Positions 47,419 through 58,273 are shown, counted from the stretch's first letter. The stretch: 64,000 nt of DNA from Dermabacter vaginalis (GCF_001678905.1 NZ_CP012117.1:434001-498000); one strand, 5' to 3'. Numbers and translations: made by a program. The notes: generated by a model not told the origin, from the sequence alone.

Positions 47419-48984
47419 ATGTCTACATCAGTCCAGACCCGCGTGGAGCGAGGCGACGCACCGGTAGAGTTCACCGGCCTTGACCGCGACGGCAAACTCG
47501 TGTTCTTAGGCCTCATGCTCGGCATGTTCGTTGCCGCGATCTCGCAGACGATCGTCGGCCCCGCGATGCCGCGCATCGTCGCCGAGCTCGGAGGCATGGA
47601 GCACTACAGCTGGATCGCGACCGCGGCGATGCTTGTGTCGGCCGTCGCGGTGCCCGTCGTCGGCAAACTCTCGGACATGTACGGCCGCAAAAAGTTCTAC
47701 ATTGCGGGCCTCGTCGTGTTCATGATCGGCTCGGCAATGTCGGGCATGGCCACGAACTTCTGGTTCCTCGTCGTCTCCCGCGCCGTGCAGGGGCTCGGCA
47801 TGGGCACGATCATGCCGCTGAGCCAAACGATCATTGGTGACATCATTCCGCCGCGCCAGCGCGGCAAATACCAGGGCATCATGGGCGCCGTGTTCGGCGT
47901 GTCCTCGATCGCGGGCCCGCTGTTTGGCGGCTGGGTGACGGACAATTTCGGTTGGCGCTACCTTTTCTATCTCACGCTTCCGCTCGGTGTCGTTGCCCTC
48001 GTGTTCCTCGCGAAGTTCATGCGCCTGCCGCACATGGGGCGTGCCGGAAAGTTCGACCTCATCGGGGCGCTCACGCTCACGCCGGGCCTCGTGATCGGCC
48101 TGCTCGCCGTGTCGTGGGGCGGCAACACCTACGACTGGGACTCCGCGGTCATCATGACGATGTTCGTGGTGGCGGCGCTGTTCCTCGCCGCGTTTGTGCT
48201 GATCGAAATGCGCGCCGAGAACCCCCTTATCCCGCTGCACATGCTTGCTGACTCGCAGGTCTCCCTCTCGATCCTCGCAAGCTTCGCGATCGCGGTCGCC
48301 ATGTTTGGCGGCATTATTTACATCCCCGTGTTCGCGCAGGGCGTGCTTGGTGTCTCCGCCACGAATTCGGGCGCAATCCTCATTCCGCTCAACCTTGCCA
48401 TGATCATCACCTCGATCGTCGTGGGCATCCTGATCACAAAGTGGGGCCGGTACAAGGGTCTGCTCGTCGCGGGCGGCATCATCATGAGCGCCGGCTACCT
48501 CCTGCTCGCCCGCCTCGACTGGCAGTCCACGCAGCTTCATCTCACGCTCGTCATGATCGTGATCGGTATGGGGCTCGGGATGTGCATGCAGACCTACACC
48601 CTCATCGTGCAGAACGCTGTGCCCCGTGAAGAACTCGGCGTCGCCACGTCAGCCGTGCAGTTCTTCCGCAATGTTGGCTCGACAATCGGCACCGCCGTTC
48701 TCGGCTCCGTCATGAGCGCTAATCTCATGCCGAAGATTCAGGCGCAGCTCCCGCCGCAGGCTGCCGCAGCCATGGGCAAATTCGGTGGGGACTCCGGCGG
48801 TGGCGCCTCCGCGATCCTTGATCCGTCGAAGCTCAAGGGGATCCCCGCCCCGATTGTCGAGGCGATCCGTCACGGCATGGGCGATGCCATGCACGTCGTG
48901 TTCATGACGGCTGCCCCGTTCGCGATTGTCGCCCTCGTGCTCTCGCTGTTCATCCGCCACACCGAGCTGCGCAGCACCAACTAA
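47419..48984 (+). CDS. MFS multidrug transporter (DHA2, 14 helices)
   Basis: The 521-residue transporter has the motif-A-like GKLSDMYGRKKFYIAG, ISQTIVGPAMPRIVAELGGMEHYSWIATAAML in helix 1, and the motif-C region GAVFGVSSIAGPLFGGWVTDNFGWRYLFYLTLPLG. ATG 47419 is chosen because AAAGGGG lies just upstream and the earlier frame is not conserved-looking. Efflux of antiseptics or antibiotics is the family role. A TetR regulator lies directly downstream after a terminator and is a candidate controller. Confidence 0.92.
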   Translation: MSTSVQTRVERGDAPVEFTGLDRDGKLVFLGLMLGMFVAAISQTIVGPAMPRIVAELGGMEHYSWIATAAMLVSAVAVPVVGKLSDMYGRKKFYIAGLVVFMIGSAMSGMATNFWFLVVSRAVQGLGMGTIMPLSQTIIGDIIPPRQRGKYQGIMGAVFGVSSIAGPLFGGWVTDNFGWRYLFYLTLPLGVVALVFLAKFMRLPHMGRAGKFDLIGALTLTPGLVIGLLAVSWGGNTYDWDSAVIMTMFVVAALFLAAFVLIEMRAENPLIPLHMLADSQVSLSILASFAIAVAMFGGIIYIPVFAQGVLGVSATNSGAILIPLNLAMIITSIVVGILITKWGRYKGLLVAGGIIMSAGYLLLARLDWQSTQLHLTLVMIVIGMGLGMCMQTYTLIVQNAVPREELGVATSAVQFFRNVGSTIGTAVLGSVMSANLMPKIQAQLPPQAAAAMGKFGGDSGGGASAILDPSKLKGIPAPIVEAIRHGMGDAMHVVFMTAAPFAIVALVLSLFIRHTELRSTN

Positions 48985-49001
48985 CACGTGAGGAACTGCG
49001 T

Positions 49002-49042
49002 GGGGCCGCCCGGGCCGAAATTGCTCGGGCGGCCCCGCCCTC
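49002..49042 (+). terminator. Terminator after the MFS gene
   Basis: GGGGCCGCCCG (49002-49012) pairs perfectly with CGGGCGGCCCC (49026-49036). The downstream sequence is C/T-rich rather than a T-run. Confidence 0.75.
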
Positions 49043-49048
49043 CCTCCC

Positions 49049-49054
49049 TACGAT
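49049..49054 (+). promoter_or_regulatory. Leaderless -10 element of the tetR-like gene
   Basis: TACGAT ends six bases before the GTG at 49061. Confidence 0.5.
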
Positions 49055-49060
49055 GAAAAG

Positions 49061-49717
49061 GTGATCGACGTGAGCGATACGGCCGCAACTGACAACGGGA
49101 AACCGTTGGACGCTCCAGCGTGCCACGAGGGCTTACGCGAGCGGAAGAAACGCGAATCGCGCGAGGCGATGCACCTCGCGGCGCTTGAGCTCGTGGCCGA
49201 GCACGGTTTTGCGCAGGTCACGGTTGATCAGATCGCCGAGCGGGCGGGCGTTTCACCGCGCACGCTGTTCAACTATTGGGGCACGAAAGAGGCGGTCGTG
49301 CTCGGTGTGGATACCGAGAACGTGAGGACGTTTGTGGGCATGCTCGAGGAGAGGCCCGCTGAGGAGGCCGCGCGTGATTCCATGCGTGTTCTGATCGAGG
49401 CGCATGTCAAGGACGCGTCGATGCGCAGCGAGAGCCGCAACCTCAAGAAGCACGTGATGATGCGTGAGCCGCAGCTGATTCAGATCGTCGCTAACCGCAA
49501 CAAAGAGGTGAGCATGCAGCTCAGGGATGTTCTCGCGCAGCGTCTTTCGCCGACCCTCGGAGCGGAACGCGCGCGCGATGCCGCGGCGATTCACGTTTCG
49601 CGGGCCGTGGCGACCTTGCGGAGCGTCTACGCTATTGCTGTCAATCGAAATGTGGATCTCGCCGAGGCTCTGCCGATCTTCTACGATCTTGACGAATCGG
49701 GATGCCTCGACCTGTAG
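49061..49717 (+). CDS. TetR-family transcriptional regulator
   Basis: The 218-residue protein has an N-terminal helix-turn-helix (REAMHLAALELVAEHGFAQVTVDQIAERAGVSPRTLFNYWGTKEAVVLG, about residues 30-75) and an all-helical ligand-binding C-terminus. It probably represses the MFS gene upstream; this is inferred from adjacency. GTG 49061 fits the leaderless spacing after TACGAT, with GTG 49070 as an alternative. Confidence 0.9.
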   Translation: MIDVSDTAATDNGKPLDAPACHEGLRERKKRESREAMHLAALELVAEHGFAQVTVDQIAERAGVSPRTLFNYWGTKEAVVLGVDTENVRTFVGMLEERPAEEAARDSMRVLIEAHVKDASMRSESRNLKKHVMMREPQLIQIVANRNKEVSMQLRDVLAQRLSPTLGAERARDAAAIHVSRAVATLRSVYAIAVNRNVDLAEALPIFYDLDESGCLDL

Positions 49718-49743
49718 ATCGCAACCGCAAGGAGTTTCGCACC

Positions 49744-51345
49744 ATGGCCGACACCGCCCAGCCCCACAACGCGCCTGCGACGAGCGACCTCGTTGCCGCC
49801 TACAACTTTGCTGAGCCGCGCATCCACCTCGGTGCGGTGGTCGAGAGCGGTGAACCGAATCCTAAGGCCCCGCTCTACATGCCGCTCGGAATGCTGAACC
49901 GGCACGGTTTGATCGCGGGCGCCACCGGTACCGGTAAAACGAAAACTCTTCAGCTCATTGCGGAGCAAATTGCGGCGGCAGGAACCCCCGTTTTCGTGGC
50001 GGATATGAAGGGTGACCTTTCCGGAATCGCCGTTGCTGGGCAGGCGTCGGAAAAACTTACCGCGCGCGCGAAAGCCCGCGGCCAAGAATGGGTCTCCCGT
50101 GCCGGTACCACCGAATTTTTCTCACTCGGTGGCCATGGCAAAGGAGTGCCGATCCGCACGACGGTCACGGAATTCGGCCCGGTACTCCTTTCGAAGGTTC
50201 TTGGCCTCAACGACACGCAAGAATCCTCGCTCTCCCTCATCTTCCACTACGCCGACCAGAGCGGTCTCGCGCTCCTCGACCTCAAGGATCTGCGCGCCCT
50301 CATTCAATACCTCACGACCGACGGCAAGGATGAGCTCAAGAGCATCGGTGGGATTTCCACCGCGACCGCCGGCGTCATTCTGCGCAACCTCACCCAGTTC
50401 GAAAACTCCGGCGCCGATGCCTTCTTTGGCGAGCCCGCGTTCAACGTCGAGGACTTCCTGCGGAAGGATTCCGACGGCCGCGGGATGATCTCGTGCCTTG
50501 AACTTCCGGGCGTTGCCGAACGACCGGAGCTCTTTTCGACCTTCATGATGTGGATGCTTGCCGAGCTGTATCAGGTACTGCCCGAAGTGGGCGATCTTCC
50601 GCAGCCGAAACTGGTGTTCTTCCTTGACGAAGCGCACCTCCTCTTCAAGGGCGCCTCGAACGCGTTCATTGACCAGGTCATTCAAACGGTTCGGCTTATT
50701 CGCTCCAAGGGCGTGGGCGTCTTCTTCATCACCCAATCGCCCAAAGACATTCCCGCCGATGTGCTCGCGCAGCTCGGCAACCGCGTTCAGCATGCGCTGC
50801 GCGCCTTCACCCCCGACGACGCGAAGGCCATCAAAAAGGCCGTTGCCACCTACCCCACGACCGAATACGACCTCGAAAAGCTCCTCACCTCGCTTGGGAC
50901 CGGCGAAGCGGTCGTGACCGTCATGAACGAAAAGGGCGCCCCGAGCCCCGTCGCCTACACCGCGATGCGCGCCCCCGAATCCTCGATGGATCCCGCGCCC
51001 GAGGCGGAGGTGGACCGGATCGTCGCCGCGAGCACCCTCGCAGGCCAGTACGGGAACGTCGTGGACCGCGAGAGCGCCTACGAGATCCTCAAGGCTCGCG
51101 CGGAAGGTGGTCAGGTGGGCGAGAAGGAGTCCGACGCTTCCCCGGCAACCGTCGGAACCGAGAAGCCCAGGGCGAGCGAGAATGACGCTGCCGACTCGAC
51201 GCCCGCGAAAAACGAGCCCGGTTTCGTGGAGAAGATCGCGAGCAATAGTGCGGTGAAGAGCTTCTTCCGTTCGGCGGGGACGGTGCTTGGGCGTGAGATT
51301 ACGCGTTCGCTGTTCGGGACCACGAAGAAGCGCCGCCGGCGTTAG
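49744..51345 (+). CDS. HerA-like (DUF853) ATPase
   Basis: The 533-residue P-loop ATPase has Walker A GATGTGKT at 59-66, Walker B VFFLDEAHLLF, and the sensor/arginine-finger stretch GVGVFFITQSPKDIPADVLAQLGNRVQHALRAFTPDDAKAI. It belongs to the FtsK-HerA superfamily of DNA-pumping hexamers as represented by DUF853. The biological role of this branch is unclear. No NurA nuclease gene is next to it, so a HerA-NurA resection pair is not indicated. AAGGAG precedes the ATG at 49744. The C-terminal ~100 residues are low-complexity and end in Lys/Arg. Confidence 0.9.
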   Translation: MADTAQPHNAPATSDLVAAYNFAEPRIHLGAVVESGEPNPKAPLYMPLGMLNRHGLIAGATGTGKTKTLQLIAEQIAAAGTPVFVADMKGDLSGIAVAGQASEKLTARAKARGQEWVSRAGTTEFFSLGGHGKGVPIRTTVTEFGPVLLSKVLGLNDTQESSLSLIFHYADQSGLALLDLKDLRALIQYLTTDGKDELKSIGGISTATAGVILRNLTQFENSGADAFFGEPAFNVEDFLRKDSDGRGMISCLELPGVAERPELFSTFMMWMLAELYQVLPEVGDLPQPKLVFFLDEAHLLFKGASNAFIDQVIQTVRLIRSKGVGVFFITQSPKDIPADVLAQLGNRVQHALRAFTPDDAKAIKKAVATYPTTEYDLEKLLTSLGTGEAVVTVMNEKGAPSPVAYTAMRAPESSMDPAPEAEVDRIVAASTLAGQYGNVVDRESAYEILKARAEGGQVGEKESDASPATVGTEKPRASENDAADSTPAKNEPGFVEKIASNSAVKSFFRSAGTVLGREITRSLFGTTKKRRRR

Positions 51346-51364
51346 CCCTCTCGCCATCTCTGAT

Positions 51365-51427
51365 TGACGCCCCTCACCCCCGGCATTCCTCCAATGACAT
51401 GCCTGGCGTTGGGGGCGTCAGTTTTTA
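51365..51427 (+). terminator. Terminator after the HerA-like gene
   Basis: TGACGCCCC (51365-51373) pairs with GGGGCGTCA (51412-51420), followed by GTTTTT. The internal sequence forms a large, imperfect stem-loop. Confidence 0.7.
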
Positions 51428-51704
51428 AGGACCGTTGGGCGCGTGTGAGGGCCTGGCGCATGAGTGGTCATGGCTTGCCTAACACTGGCATAACAATCTT
51501 GTAACGACTGTGCCGGAGGCTGTGAATGTGGAATAGCCCCAATAACTCAGTAGTAGCTTACGGACGGGTGGGAAAAGCCGCGTCACACCTGTTCATGGGT
51601 GTGGGCGAGAGTTGCGGATTGGGGGAGATGAGGAAGCGGTAAGTTATGGACCGGAATTATGGTGGCTTACTCAACTGTGAGCGCGGTGTTAGTGTTTCAT
51701 TCAT
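51428..51704 (+). other. Upstream region of the TSP3-repeat surface gene
   Basis: This region should hold the promoter and part of a long leader for the surface protein. No certain -10/-35 pair or additional gene is visible. Confidence 0.4.
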
Positions 51705-51742
51705 GGAGCGCCCTTGCGTATGTTCATGCGCTTGAGCGCTCC
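51705..51742 (+). promoter_or_regulatory. Leader hairpin upstream of the TSP3-repeat surface gene
   Basis: GGAGCGC (51705-51711) pairs with GCGCTCC (51736-51742) about 20 bases before the ribosome-binding site, with an inner TGCG/GCGC partial stem. It is a plausible structured 5' leader. Confidence 0.45.
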
Positions 51743-51775
51743 GTAACCCCTCAATGCTTATTGATAGGAACACTC

Positions 51776-54700
51776 ATGGTTTTTGATGCTTTCCGTGCGC
51801 GGAACACCCACCGTGCGACCGCCGCAACAACGCCGCTGTGGCGCCGCGGGGCCGCAGCTCTCGCCGTCGGCGCGATTCTCGGCACCGCGAGCGTGGCTGG
51901 CGCTGGCGCGTTCGACACGCCGTTTGTGTCCGCTGCTTCCGCCGCAGATTCGACCTCGCCGCTCACTCCGATCAACGCCGACGCCATCGAGAGCGGTTAC
52001 ATCAGCAAGACGGTCGACACCACCAACGCGCGTGGTGTTCTTTCTGGTACGGCCCAGGTTGTCAACAACAACGGCAACCCGTCGACGTTCCAGAGCAACA
52101 ACTTCCCCGTTCCCGACGGCACCACCGTGTACCTGCGCTGGTTCGACAAGGATGGAGCGGTGTCGCCCGTCTACACGGCGAAGACCACGAGCGCGGTTGA
52201 TACCAACGGTGACGGCGTTGCAGGTGGCTCCTACGCGTTCGACCTTCGCGTCAACGAGAAGGGCGAGCTTGAAAAGGACGCCAAGGGTAAGGTCGTGGCG
52301 GGCTGGAAGGATCACTCCGGCAAACGCCACGCCTACACCGCATCTGCCGGTCAGTACTACCGTCTTTGGATCCCCGAATACAAGGATCCCGAAACTGGCA
52401 ACACCGTGACGATGATCCGCCAAAATGGTGGCTTCTTCCCCGGCTCGTTTGTGAACTCGGTTACCGACTCTAACCTGGGCCAGTTCCCGCTTATCGGCAC
52501 CAACATGCAGAAGACCGGCGTTCTCATGGCTGAGCGCGCCGAGGGCTACATGACCCGCCCGCGCAGTGAGTGGGTAGAGGACACGGCAGGTCCGATCGCC
52601 AATCCGGCCCTCGTGACCGGTTTCACCGAAGCGGATAAGTCCTCGATTTCCGGTCAGGTGTGGCTTGAGACGGGCGCCGGTGACCGTGCCAACTCGGCGA
52701 CCGGCCCCGTGAACAACGGTGATGCCGATCCGGACGCCAAGGGCTACCGCGTCGTTATCTCGAAGCTCACCGACGAAGGCATCGCTGCCTATAACGACCA
52801 AGTGGCAAGCCTCGACGACTCGAAGAAGGCGGCCGCGACCAAGAGGCTTCTCACTGACCACCCCGAGTACATCGCGTTTACGCGCTACGCCACTACGGAC
52901 GCCAACGGCCGCTACACGGTCCGCGTGCCCAAAGGTGCGATCGCGCAAGGTGCAGTCACGAAGGACAAGGGCTTCTACATGTTTGTCGAGAATGACAAGG
53001 GTGAGAAGCTCCAAACCTATTCGTCGTGGATCAACCCGGAGTACCGCAGCAACGAGAAGACCAACTGGGCTGCCCAGGCAGCGTCCCTCAAGGGCGGTCT
53101 CGGCAACACCTACAACGTGAACTTCGCCATCATCCCCACGACCCAGATGAAGCTCGACATTCCGAACTTCGACACCATCGCCAACCCGGCGAAGGTGGGG
53201 GACACTGCTGAGATCAAGCTCGACGGTGTGGCGCTCTCCCCGCTCAAGAACAAGATTGTGTGGACCGACTCCAAGGGTAAGGTCCTCAAGACTTGTGACA
53301 ACCTCACGAGCATGACTGAGGCCGAAAAATGCACCTTCACCGTTCCGGAGGGTATGCCCTCCGGTGAAATTGTGCGTGCAACCCTCTACGCCGATACCAA
53401 CGCAGTAGCCGCCGATTCGTTCATCGTCGACAACGATCCACGCTGGGCTGACAGTGCCAAGACCCCCGAGAAGACCGCAGTTACCATCAAGAACGACGGT
53501 GGCCCGGTAGTCGACGGCACCAAGATCGGCACCGTGGAAGGTCCCGGAACCGCCACGCTTAACGACGATGGCAGCATCACGGTGACGCCGAACGACACGG
53601 CGAAGCCTGGCGACACGATCACCGTGCCCGTTGTCGCTCCTGACGGCAAAGTCATCGACACCATCACCGTAACTGTCGAAAACCAAGACAAGGACACCGA
53701 CGGTGACGGTCTGAGCGATGCCAAGGAGAAGGAGCTTGGCACGGATCCGAACAAGGCTGATACCGATGGTGACGGCGTCAATGACGGTGACGAGGTTTCG
53801 GGTGAGAAGAACAAGGACTTCGACGGTGACGGTAAGGGTGACCCGACTGATCCGAAGAAGGCTGACACCGATGGTGACGGTGTGAACGATGGTGACGAGA
53901 TCACCAACGGCACCGACCCGAACAAGGCTGATACTCCTGCGGAGGGCGATAAGGACTCCGATGGTGATGGCCTGACCGATGCCAAGGAGAAGGAACTCGG
54001 CACCGATCCGAACAAGGCTGATACCGATGGTGACGGCCTCAATGACGGTGACGAGGTCTCGGGTGAGAAGAACAAGGACTTCGGCAACAAACCGACCGAT
54101 CCGAAGAAGGCTGACACCGATGGTGACGGTGTGAACGATGGTGACGAGATCACCAACGGCACCGACCCGAACAAGGCTGATACTCCTGCGGAGGGCGATA
54201 AGGACTCCGATGGTGATGGCCTGACCGATGCCAAGGAGAAGGAACTCGGCACCGATCCGAACAAGGCTGATACCGATGGTGACGGCCTCAATGACGGTGA
54301 CGAGGTCTCGGGTGAGAAGAACAAGGACTTCGGCAACAAACCGACCGATCCGAAGAAGGCTGACACCGATGGTGACGGTGTGAACGATGGTGACGAGATC
54401 ACCAACGGCACCGACCCGAACAAGGCTGATACCGATGGTGACGGCCTGACCGATGCCAAGGAGAAGGAGCACGGCACGGATCCGAACAAGGCTGATACCG
54501 ATGGTGACGGCCTCAATGACGGTGACGAAGTTTCGGGTGAGAAGAACAAGGACTTCGACGGTGACGGTAAGGGTGACCCGACTGATCCGAAGAAGGCTGA
54601 CACCGATGGTGACGGTGTGAACGATGGTGACGAGATCACCAACGGCACCGACCCGAACAAGGCTGATACTCCTGCGGAGGGCGATAAGGACTCCGATGGT

Positions 54701-57232
54701 GATGGCCTGACCGATGCCAAGGAGAAGGAGCACGGCACCGATCCGAACAAGGCTGATACCGATGGTGACGGCCTCAATGACGGTGACGAAGTTTCGGGTG
54801 AGAAGAACAAGGACTTCGGCAACAAACCGACCGATCCGACGAAGGCTGACACCGACGGTGACGGTGTGAACGATGGTGACGAGATCACCAACGGCACCGA
54901 CCCGAACAAGGCTGATACCGATGGTGACGGCCTGACCGATGCCAAGGAGAAGGAACTCGGCACCGATCCGAACAAGGCTGATACCGATGGTGACGGCCTC
55001 AATGACGGTGACGAGGTCTCGGGTGAGAAGAACAAGGACTTCGGCAACAAACCGACCGATCCGAAGAAGGCTGACACCGATGGTGACGGTGTGAACGATG
55101 GTGACGAGATCACCAACGGCACCGACCCGAACAAGGCTGATACTCCTGCGGAGGGCGATAAGGACTCCGATGGTGATGGCCTGACCGATGCCAAGGAGAA
55201 GGAACTCGGCACCGATCCGAACAAGGCTGATACCGATGGTGACGGCCTCAATGACGGTGACGAGGTCTCGGGTGAGAAGAACAAGGACTTCGACGGTGAC
55301 GGTAAGGGTGACCCGACTGATCCGAAGAAGGCTGACACCGATGGTGACGGTGTGAACGATGGTGACGAGATCACCAACGGCACCGACCCGAACAAGGCTG
55401 ATACTCCTGCGGAGGGCGATAAGGACTCCGATGGTGATGGCCTGACCGATGCCAAGGAGAAGGAACTCGGCACCGATCCGAACAAGGCTGATACCGATGG
55501 TGACGGCCTCAATGACGGTGACGAGGTCTCGGGTGAGAAGAACAAGGACTTCGGCAACAAACCGACCGATCCGAAGAAGGCTGATACCGATGGTGACGGC
55601 CTCAATGACGGTGACGAGGTCTCGGGTGAGAAGAACAAGGACTTCGGCAACAAACCGACCGATCCGAAGAAGGCTGACACCGATGGTGACGGTGTGAACG
55701 ATGGTGACGAGATCACCAACGGCACCGACCCGAACAAGGCTGATACCGATGGTGACGGCCTGACCGATGCCAAGGAGAAGGAACTCGGCACGGATCCGAA
55801 CAAGGCTGATACCGATGGTGACGGCCTCAATGACGGTGACGAGGTCTCGGGTGAGAAGAACAAGGACTTCGGCAACAAACCGACCGATCCGAAGAAGGCT
55901 GACACCGATGGTGACGGTGTGAACGATGGTGACGAGATCACCAACGGCACCGACCCGAACAAGGCTGATACTCCTGCGGAGGGCGATAAGGACTCCGATG
56001 GTGATGGCCTGACCGATGCCAAGGAGAAGGAACTCGGCACCGATCCGAACAAGGCTGATACCGATGGTGACGGCCTCAATGACGGTGACGAGGTCTCGGG
56101 TGAGAAGAACAAGGACTTCGGCAACAAACCGACCGATCCGAAGAAGGCTGACACCGATGGTGACGGTGTGAACGATGGTGACGAGATCACCAACGGCACC
56201 GACCCGAACAAGGCTGATACTCCTGCGGAGGGCGATAAGGACTCCGATGGTGATGGCCTGACCGATGCCAAGGAGAAGGAACTCGGCACCGATCCGAACA
56301 AGGCTGATACCGATGGTGACGGCCTCAATGACGGTGACGAGGTCTCGGGTGAGAAGAACAAGGACTTCGGCAACAAACCGACCGATCCGAAGAAGGCTGA
56401 CACCGATGGTGACGGTGTGAACGATGGTGACGAGATCACCAACGGCACCGACCCGAACAAGGCTGATACCGATGGTGACGGCCTGACCGATGCCAAGGAG
56501 AAGGAGCACGGCACGGATCCGAACAAGGCTGATACCGATGGTGACGGCCTCAATGACGGTGACGAAGTTTCGGGTGAGAAGAACAAGGACTTCGACGGTG
56601 ACGGTAAGGGTGACCCGACTGATCCGAAGAAGGCTGACACCGATGGTGACGGTGTGAACGATGGTGACGAGATCACCAACGGCACCGACCCGAACAAGGC
56701 TGATACTCCTGCGGAGGGCGATAAGGACTCCGATGGTGATGGCCTGACCGATGCCAAGGAGAAGGAGCACGGCACCGATCCGAACAAGGCTGATACCGAT
56801 GGTGACGGCCTCAATGACGGTGACGAAGTTTCGGGTGAGAAGAACAAGGACTTCGGCAACAAACCGACCGATCCGACGAAGGCTGACACCGACGGTGACG
56901 GCATCAACGACGGTGACGAGGTTTCGGGGGCCAAGAACGACAAGTTCGGCAACCGCCCCACGGATCCGAACAGCGCCGACACCGATGGTGACGACGTGCA
57001 CGATGGCAAGGAAATCGCTCAGGGCACCGATCCGACGACCCACAATGGCCCGGAGGCGCCCGCGGGGGGCAAGCAGGAGCCGGTGAAGGTGGTTCCCGCG
57101 AAGCCGTCGCACAGCAACAACGGGCACCTGCCGCGTACCGGTGCGGAGACCGGCGGCCTCATGGCTGCTGCCGCCTCCCTCATCGCGGGTGGTGTGGCGC
57201 TCGTGACGCGCCGCCGTAAGAACGAGCAGTGA
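51776..57232 (+). CDS. LPRTG-anchored surface protein with calcium-binding TSP3-like repeats
   Basis: The 1818-residue protein starts at ATG 51776 with AGGAA upstream. A signal peptide ([21 protein letters not shown]) is followed by an N-terminal region with Ig/SdrD-B-like segments ([29 protein letters not shown]). A Rib-like module lies at about 560-635. Residues ~638-1750 are TSP3-type repeats rich in [12 protein letters not shown] and GTDPNKAD, which coordinate calcium. The C-terminus has LPRTG, a hydrophobic helix and TRRRKNEQ. Thirteen three-part modules are present. It is very acidic and probably forms a Ca2+-stiffened stalk. Its ligand is unknown. Confidence 0.92.
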   Translation: MVFDAFRARNTHRATAATTPLWRRGAAALAVGAILGTASVAGAGAFDTPFVSAASAADSTSPLTPINADAIESGYISKTVDTTNARGVLSGTAQVVNNNGNPSTFQSNNFPVPDGTTVYLRWFDKDGAVSPVYTAKTTSAVDTNGDGVAGGSYAFDLRVNEKGELEKDAKGKVVAGWKDHSGKRHAYTASAGQYYRLWIPEYKDPETGNTVTMIRQNGGFFPGSFVNSVTDSNLGQFPLIGTNMQKTGVLMAERAEGYMTRPRSEWVEDTAGPIANPALVTGFTEADKSSISGQVWLETGAGDRANSATGPVNNGDADPDAKGYRVVISKLTDEGIAAYNDQVASLDDSKKAAATKRLLTDHPEYIAFTRYATTDANGRYTVRVPKGAIAQGAVTKDKGFYMFVENDKGEKLQTYSSWINPEYRSNEKTNWAAQAASLKGGLGNTYNVNFAIIPTTQMKLDIPNFDTIANPAKVGDTAEIKLDGVALSPLKNKIVWTDSKGKVLKTCDNLTSMTEAEKCTFTVPEGMPSGEIVRATLYADTNAVAADSFIVDNDPRWADSAKTPEKTAVTIKNDGGPVVDGTKIGTVEGPGTATLNDDGSITVTPNDTAKPGDTITVPVVAPDGKVIDTITVTVENQDKDTDGDGLSDAKEKELGTDPNKADTDGDGVNDGDEVSGEKNKDFDGDGKGDPTDPKKADTDGDGVNDGDEITNGTDPNKADTPAEGDKDSDGDGLTDAKEKELGTDPNKADTDGDGLNDGDEVSGEKNKDFGNKPTDPKKADTDGDGVNDGDEITNGTDPNKADTPAEGDKDSDGDGLTDAKEKELGTDPNKADTDGDGLNDGDEVSGEKNKDFGNKPTDPKKADTDGDGVNDGDEITNGTDPNKADTDGDGLTDAKEKEHGTDPNKADTDGDGLNDGDEVSGEKNKDFDGDGKGDPTDPKKADTDGDGVNDGDEITNGTDPNKADTPAEGDKDSDGDGLTDAKEKEHGTDPNKADTDGDGLNDGDEVSGEKNKDFGNKPTDPTKADTDGDGVNDGDEITNGTDPNKADTDGDGLTDAKEKELGTDPNKADTDGDGLNDGDEVSGEKNKDFGNKPTDPKKADTDGDGVNDGDEITNGTDPNKADTPAEGDKDSDGDGLTDAKEKELGTDPNKADTDGDGLNDGDEVSGEKNKDFDGDGKGDPTDPKKADTDGDGVNDGDEITNGTDPNKADTPAEGDKDSDGDGLTDAKEKELGTDPNKADTDGDGLNDGDEVSGEKNKDFGNKPTDPKKADTDGDGLNDGDEVSGEKNKDFGNKPTDPKKADTDGDGVNDGDEITNGTDPNKADTDGDGLTDAKEKELGTDPNKADTDGDGLNDGDEVSGEKNKDFGNKPTDPKKADTDGDGVNDGDEITNGTDPNKADTPAEGDKDSDGDGLTDAKEKELGTDPNKADTDGDGLNDGDEVSGEKNKDFGNKPTDPKKADTDGDGVNDGDEITNGTDPNKADTPAEGDKDSDGDGLTDAKEKELGTDPNKADTDGDGLNDGDEVSGEKNKDFGNKPTDPKKADTDGDGVNDGDEITNGTDPNKADTDGDGLTDAKEKEHGTDPNKADTDGDGLNDGDEVSGEKNKDFDGDGKGDPTDPKKADTDGDGVNDGDEITNGTDPNKADTPAEGDKDSDGDGLTDAKEKEHGTDPNKADTDGDGLNDGDEVSGEKNKDFGNKPTDPTKADTDGDGINDGDEVSGAKNDKFGNRPTDPNSADTDGDDVHDGKEIAQGTDPTTHNGPEAPAGGKQEPVKVVPAKPSHSNNGHLPRTGAETGGLMAAAASLIAGGVALVTRRRKNEQ
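53691..57030 (+). repeat. 3.3-kb higher-order repeat array in the TSP3-like gene
   Basis: Thirteen modules of about 75-90 codons each combine a KEKE(L/H)GTDPNKA unit, a [11 protein letters not shown] unit with either [10 protein letters not shown] or [14 protein letters not shown], and a [12 protein letters not shown] unit, with or without a [10 protein letters not shown] linker. Modules 3-5 and 11-13 match at an exact offset of 2037 bases, showing a block duplication. Confidence 0.93.
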
Positions 57233-57263
57233 GGAATCGCCCGTAGCGGCACCCTCATATAGC

Positions 57264-57307
57264 TGAGAGTGGCCCTTGCTCCTTCGGGAGCGGGGGCCAC
57301 TCTTTAT
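57264..57307 (+). terminator. Terminator after the TSP3-repeat gene
   Basis: AGAGTGGCCC (57266-57275) pairs with GGGCCACTCT (57294-57303) around an inner CTCC-TTC-GGGAG hairpin, followed by TTATG. Confidence 0.88.
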
Positions 57308-57325
57308 GCCCGGACGCCGTCGGTC

Positions 57326-57350
57326 AAACCCCCACAACCCCTATGCAATC
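57326..57350 (-). repeat. G-rich intergenic repeat unit
   Basis: This is the complement of the unit at 20-47: AAACCCCCACAACCCCTA followed by TGCAATC. It lies between convergent genes. Confidence 0.8.
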
Positions 57351-57387
57351 TGAGGGAGGAGGAGAAGCCGGGAAGCAACCGGAATTA

Positions 57388-57425
57388 AAGAGAAAGCCCC
57401 GGCGATCCGTGTGGATCTCCGGGGC
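57388..57425 (-). terminator. Terminator for gpmA
   Basis: On the minus strand GCCCCGGAGATCC pairs with GGATCGCCGGGGC around ACAC (57396-57425) and is followed by TTTCTCTTT. Confidence 0.88.
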
Positions 57426-57481
57426 GCTGGTTGTGGGGCAACCGTCGGAACCCGAGCGATTACGGGGCGGGCCTCACGCCC

Positions 57482-57507
57482 AAACCCCCACAACCCCTAT
57501 GGAATTC
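57482..57507 (-). repeat. G-rich intergenic repeat unit
   Basis: AAACCCCCACAACCCCTA followed by TGGAATTC, 14 bases beyond the gpmA stop codon and in the same orientation as the unit at 57326-57350. Confidence 0.8.
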
Positions 57508-57520
57508 GAAGGGGGAGGGG

Positions 57521-58261
57521 TTACTTCTTGCCCTGGTTGGCGACGGCCTCGGCGGCCTTGCGTGCGGCTTCCTCATCGAGGTAGCGGCCGCCCTTCGTGA
57601 CGGGCTTGAAGTTTTCGTCGAGCTCGTAGACGAGAGGCTGCCCAGTCGGAATGTTGAGGCCAACGATGTCCTCGTCCGAGATGTCGTCGAGATACTTCAC
57701 GAGCGCGCGCAGCGAGTTGCCGTGCGCGGCCACGAGAACGGTCTTACCGGCGGCGAGATCAGGCTTGATGCCCTCTTCCCAGTAGGGGAGGAAGCGCGCG
57801 ATGACGTCCTTGAGGCACTCGGCCTTCGGCACCTCGGTGCCCTCGTAGCGGGGGTCGCTGTCCTGGCTGAACTCGCTACCGGCCTCAATCGCAGGCGGCG
57901 GAACGTCGAACGAGCGGCGCCACAGCATGAACTGCTCGTCGCCGTACTTGTCGCGGGTCTCAGCCTTGTCGAGGCCCTGGAGCGCGCCGTAGTGGCGCTC
58001 GTTGAGGCGCCAGTCGCGCTTCACGGGGATCCAGTGGCGATCAGCGGCATCAAGCGCGAGGTTCGCGGTCATGATCGCGCGGCGCAGAAGCGACGTGTGC
58101 ACGACGTCCGGGAGAATGCCCGATTCCTTGATGAGTTCACCACCGTGGGTGGCTTCGCCGCGGCCCTTTTCAGAAAGGGGCACGTCAACCCAACCGGTGA
58201 AGAGATTCTTTTGATTCCATTCGCTCTCGCCGTGGCGGAGCAGTACCAGTGTGTACGTCAT
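57521..58261 (-). CDS. gpmA: 2,3-bisphosphoglycerate-dependent phosphoglycerate mutase
   Basis: The 246-residue enzyme interconverts 3- and 2-phosphoglycerate in glycolysis. The catalytic [22 protein letters not shown] places the phosphohistidine at His10. [17 protein letters not shown] and [17 protein letters not shown] supply the remaining active-site residues. The length matches the dPGM family. The start has TAGGGT six bases upstream, and that hexamer includes the stop codon of dtd. Confidence 0.97.
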   Translation of the reverse strand: MTYTLVLLRHGESEWNQKNLFTGWVDVPLSEKGRGEATHGGELIKESGILPDVVHTSLLRRAIMTANLALDAADRHWIPVKRDWRLNERHYGALQGLDKAETRDKYGDEQFMLWRRSFDVPPPAIEAGSEFSQDSDPRYEGTEVPKAECLKDVIARFLPYWEEGIKPDLAAGKTVLVAAHGNSLRALVKYLDDISDEDIVGLNIPTGQPLVYELDENFKPVTKGGRYLDEEAARKAAEAVANQGKK

Positions 58262-58267
58262 GCCTCC

Positions 58268-58273
58268 ACCCTA
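58268..58273 (-). promoter_or_regulatory. Leaderless -10 element of gpmA
   Basis: TAGGGT on the minus strand ends six bases before the gpmA ATG. Its first three bases are the TAG stop codon of dtd. A GGAGGC run between it and the ATG could also act as a Shine-Dalgarno sequence. Confidence 0.5.

Noticed and set aside
49744..51345. HerA-based defence or resection system
   Set aside because: No NurA, SIR2 or nuclease partner is encoded next to it. The neighbours are a TetR regulator and a surface gene.
51758..57337. Very long open frames antisense to the TSP3-repeat gene
   Set aside because: They result from strong codon bias in a repetitive, GC-rich sequence. They have no ribosome-binding site or recognisable domain, and the sense frame has a signal peptide, calcium motifs and sorting signal.
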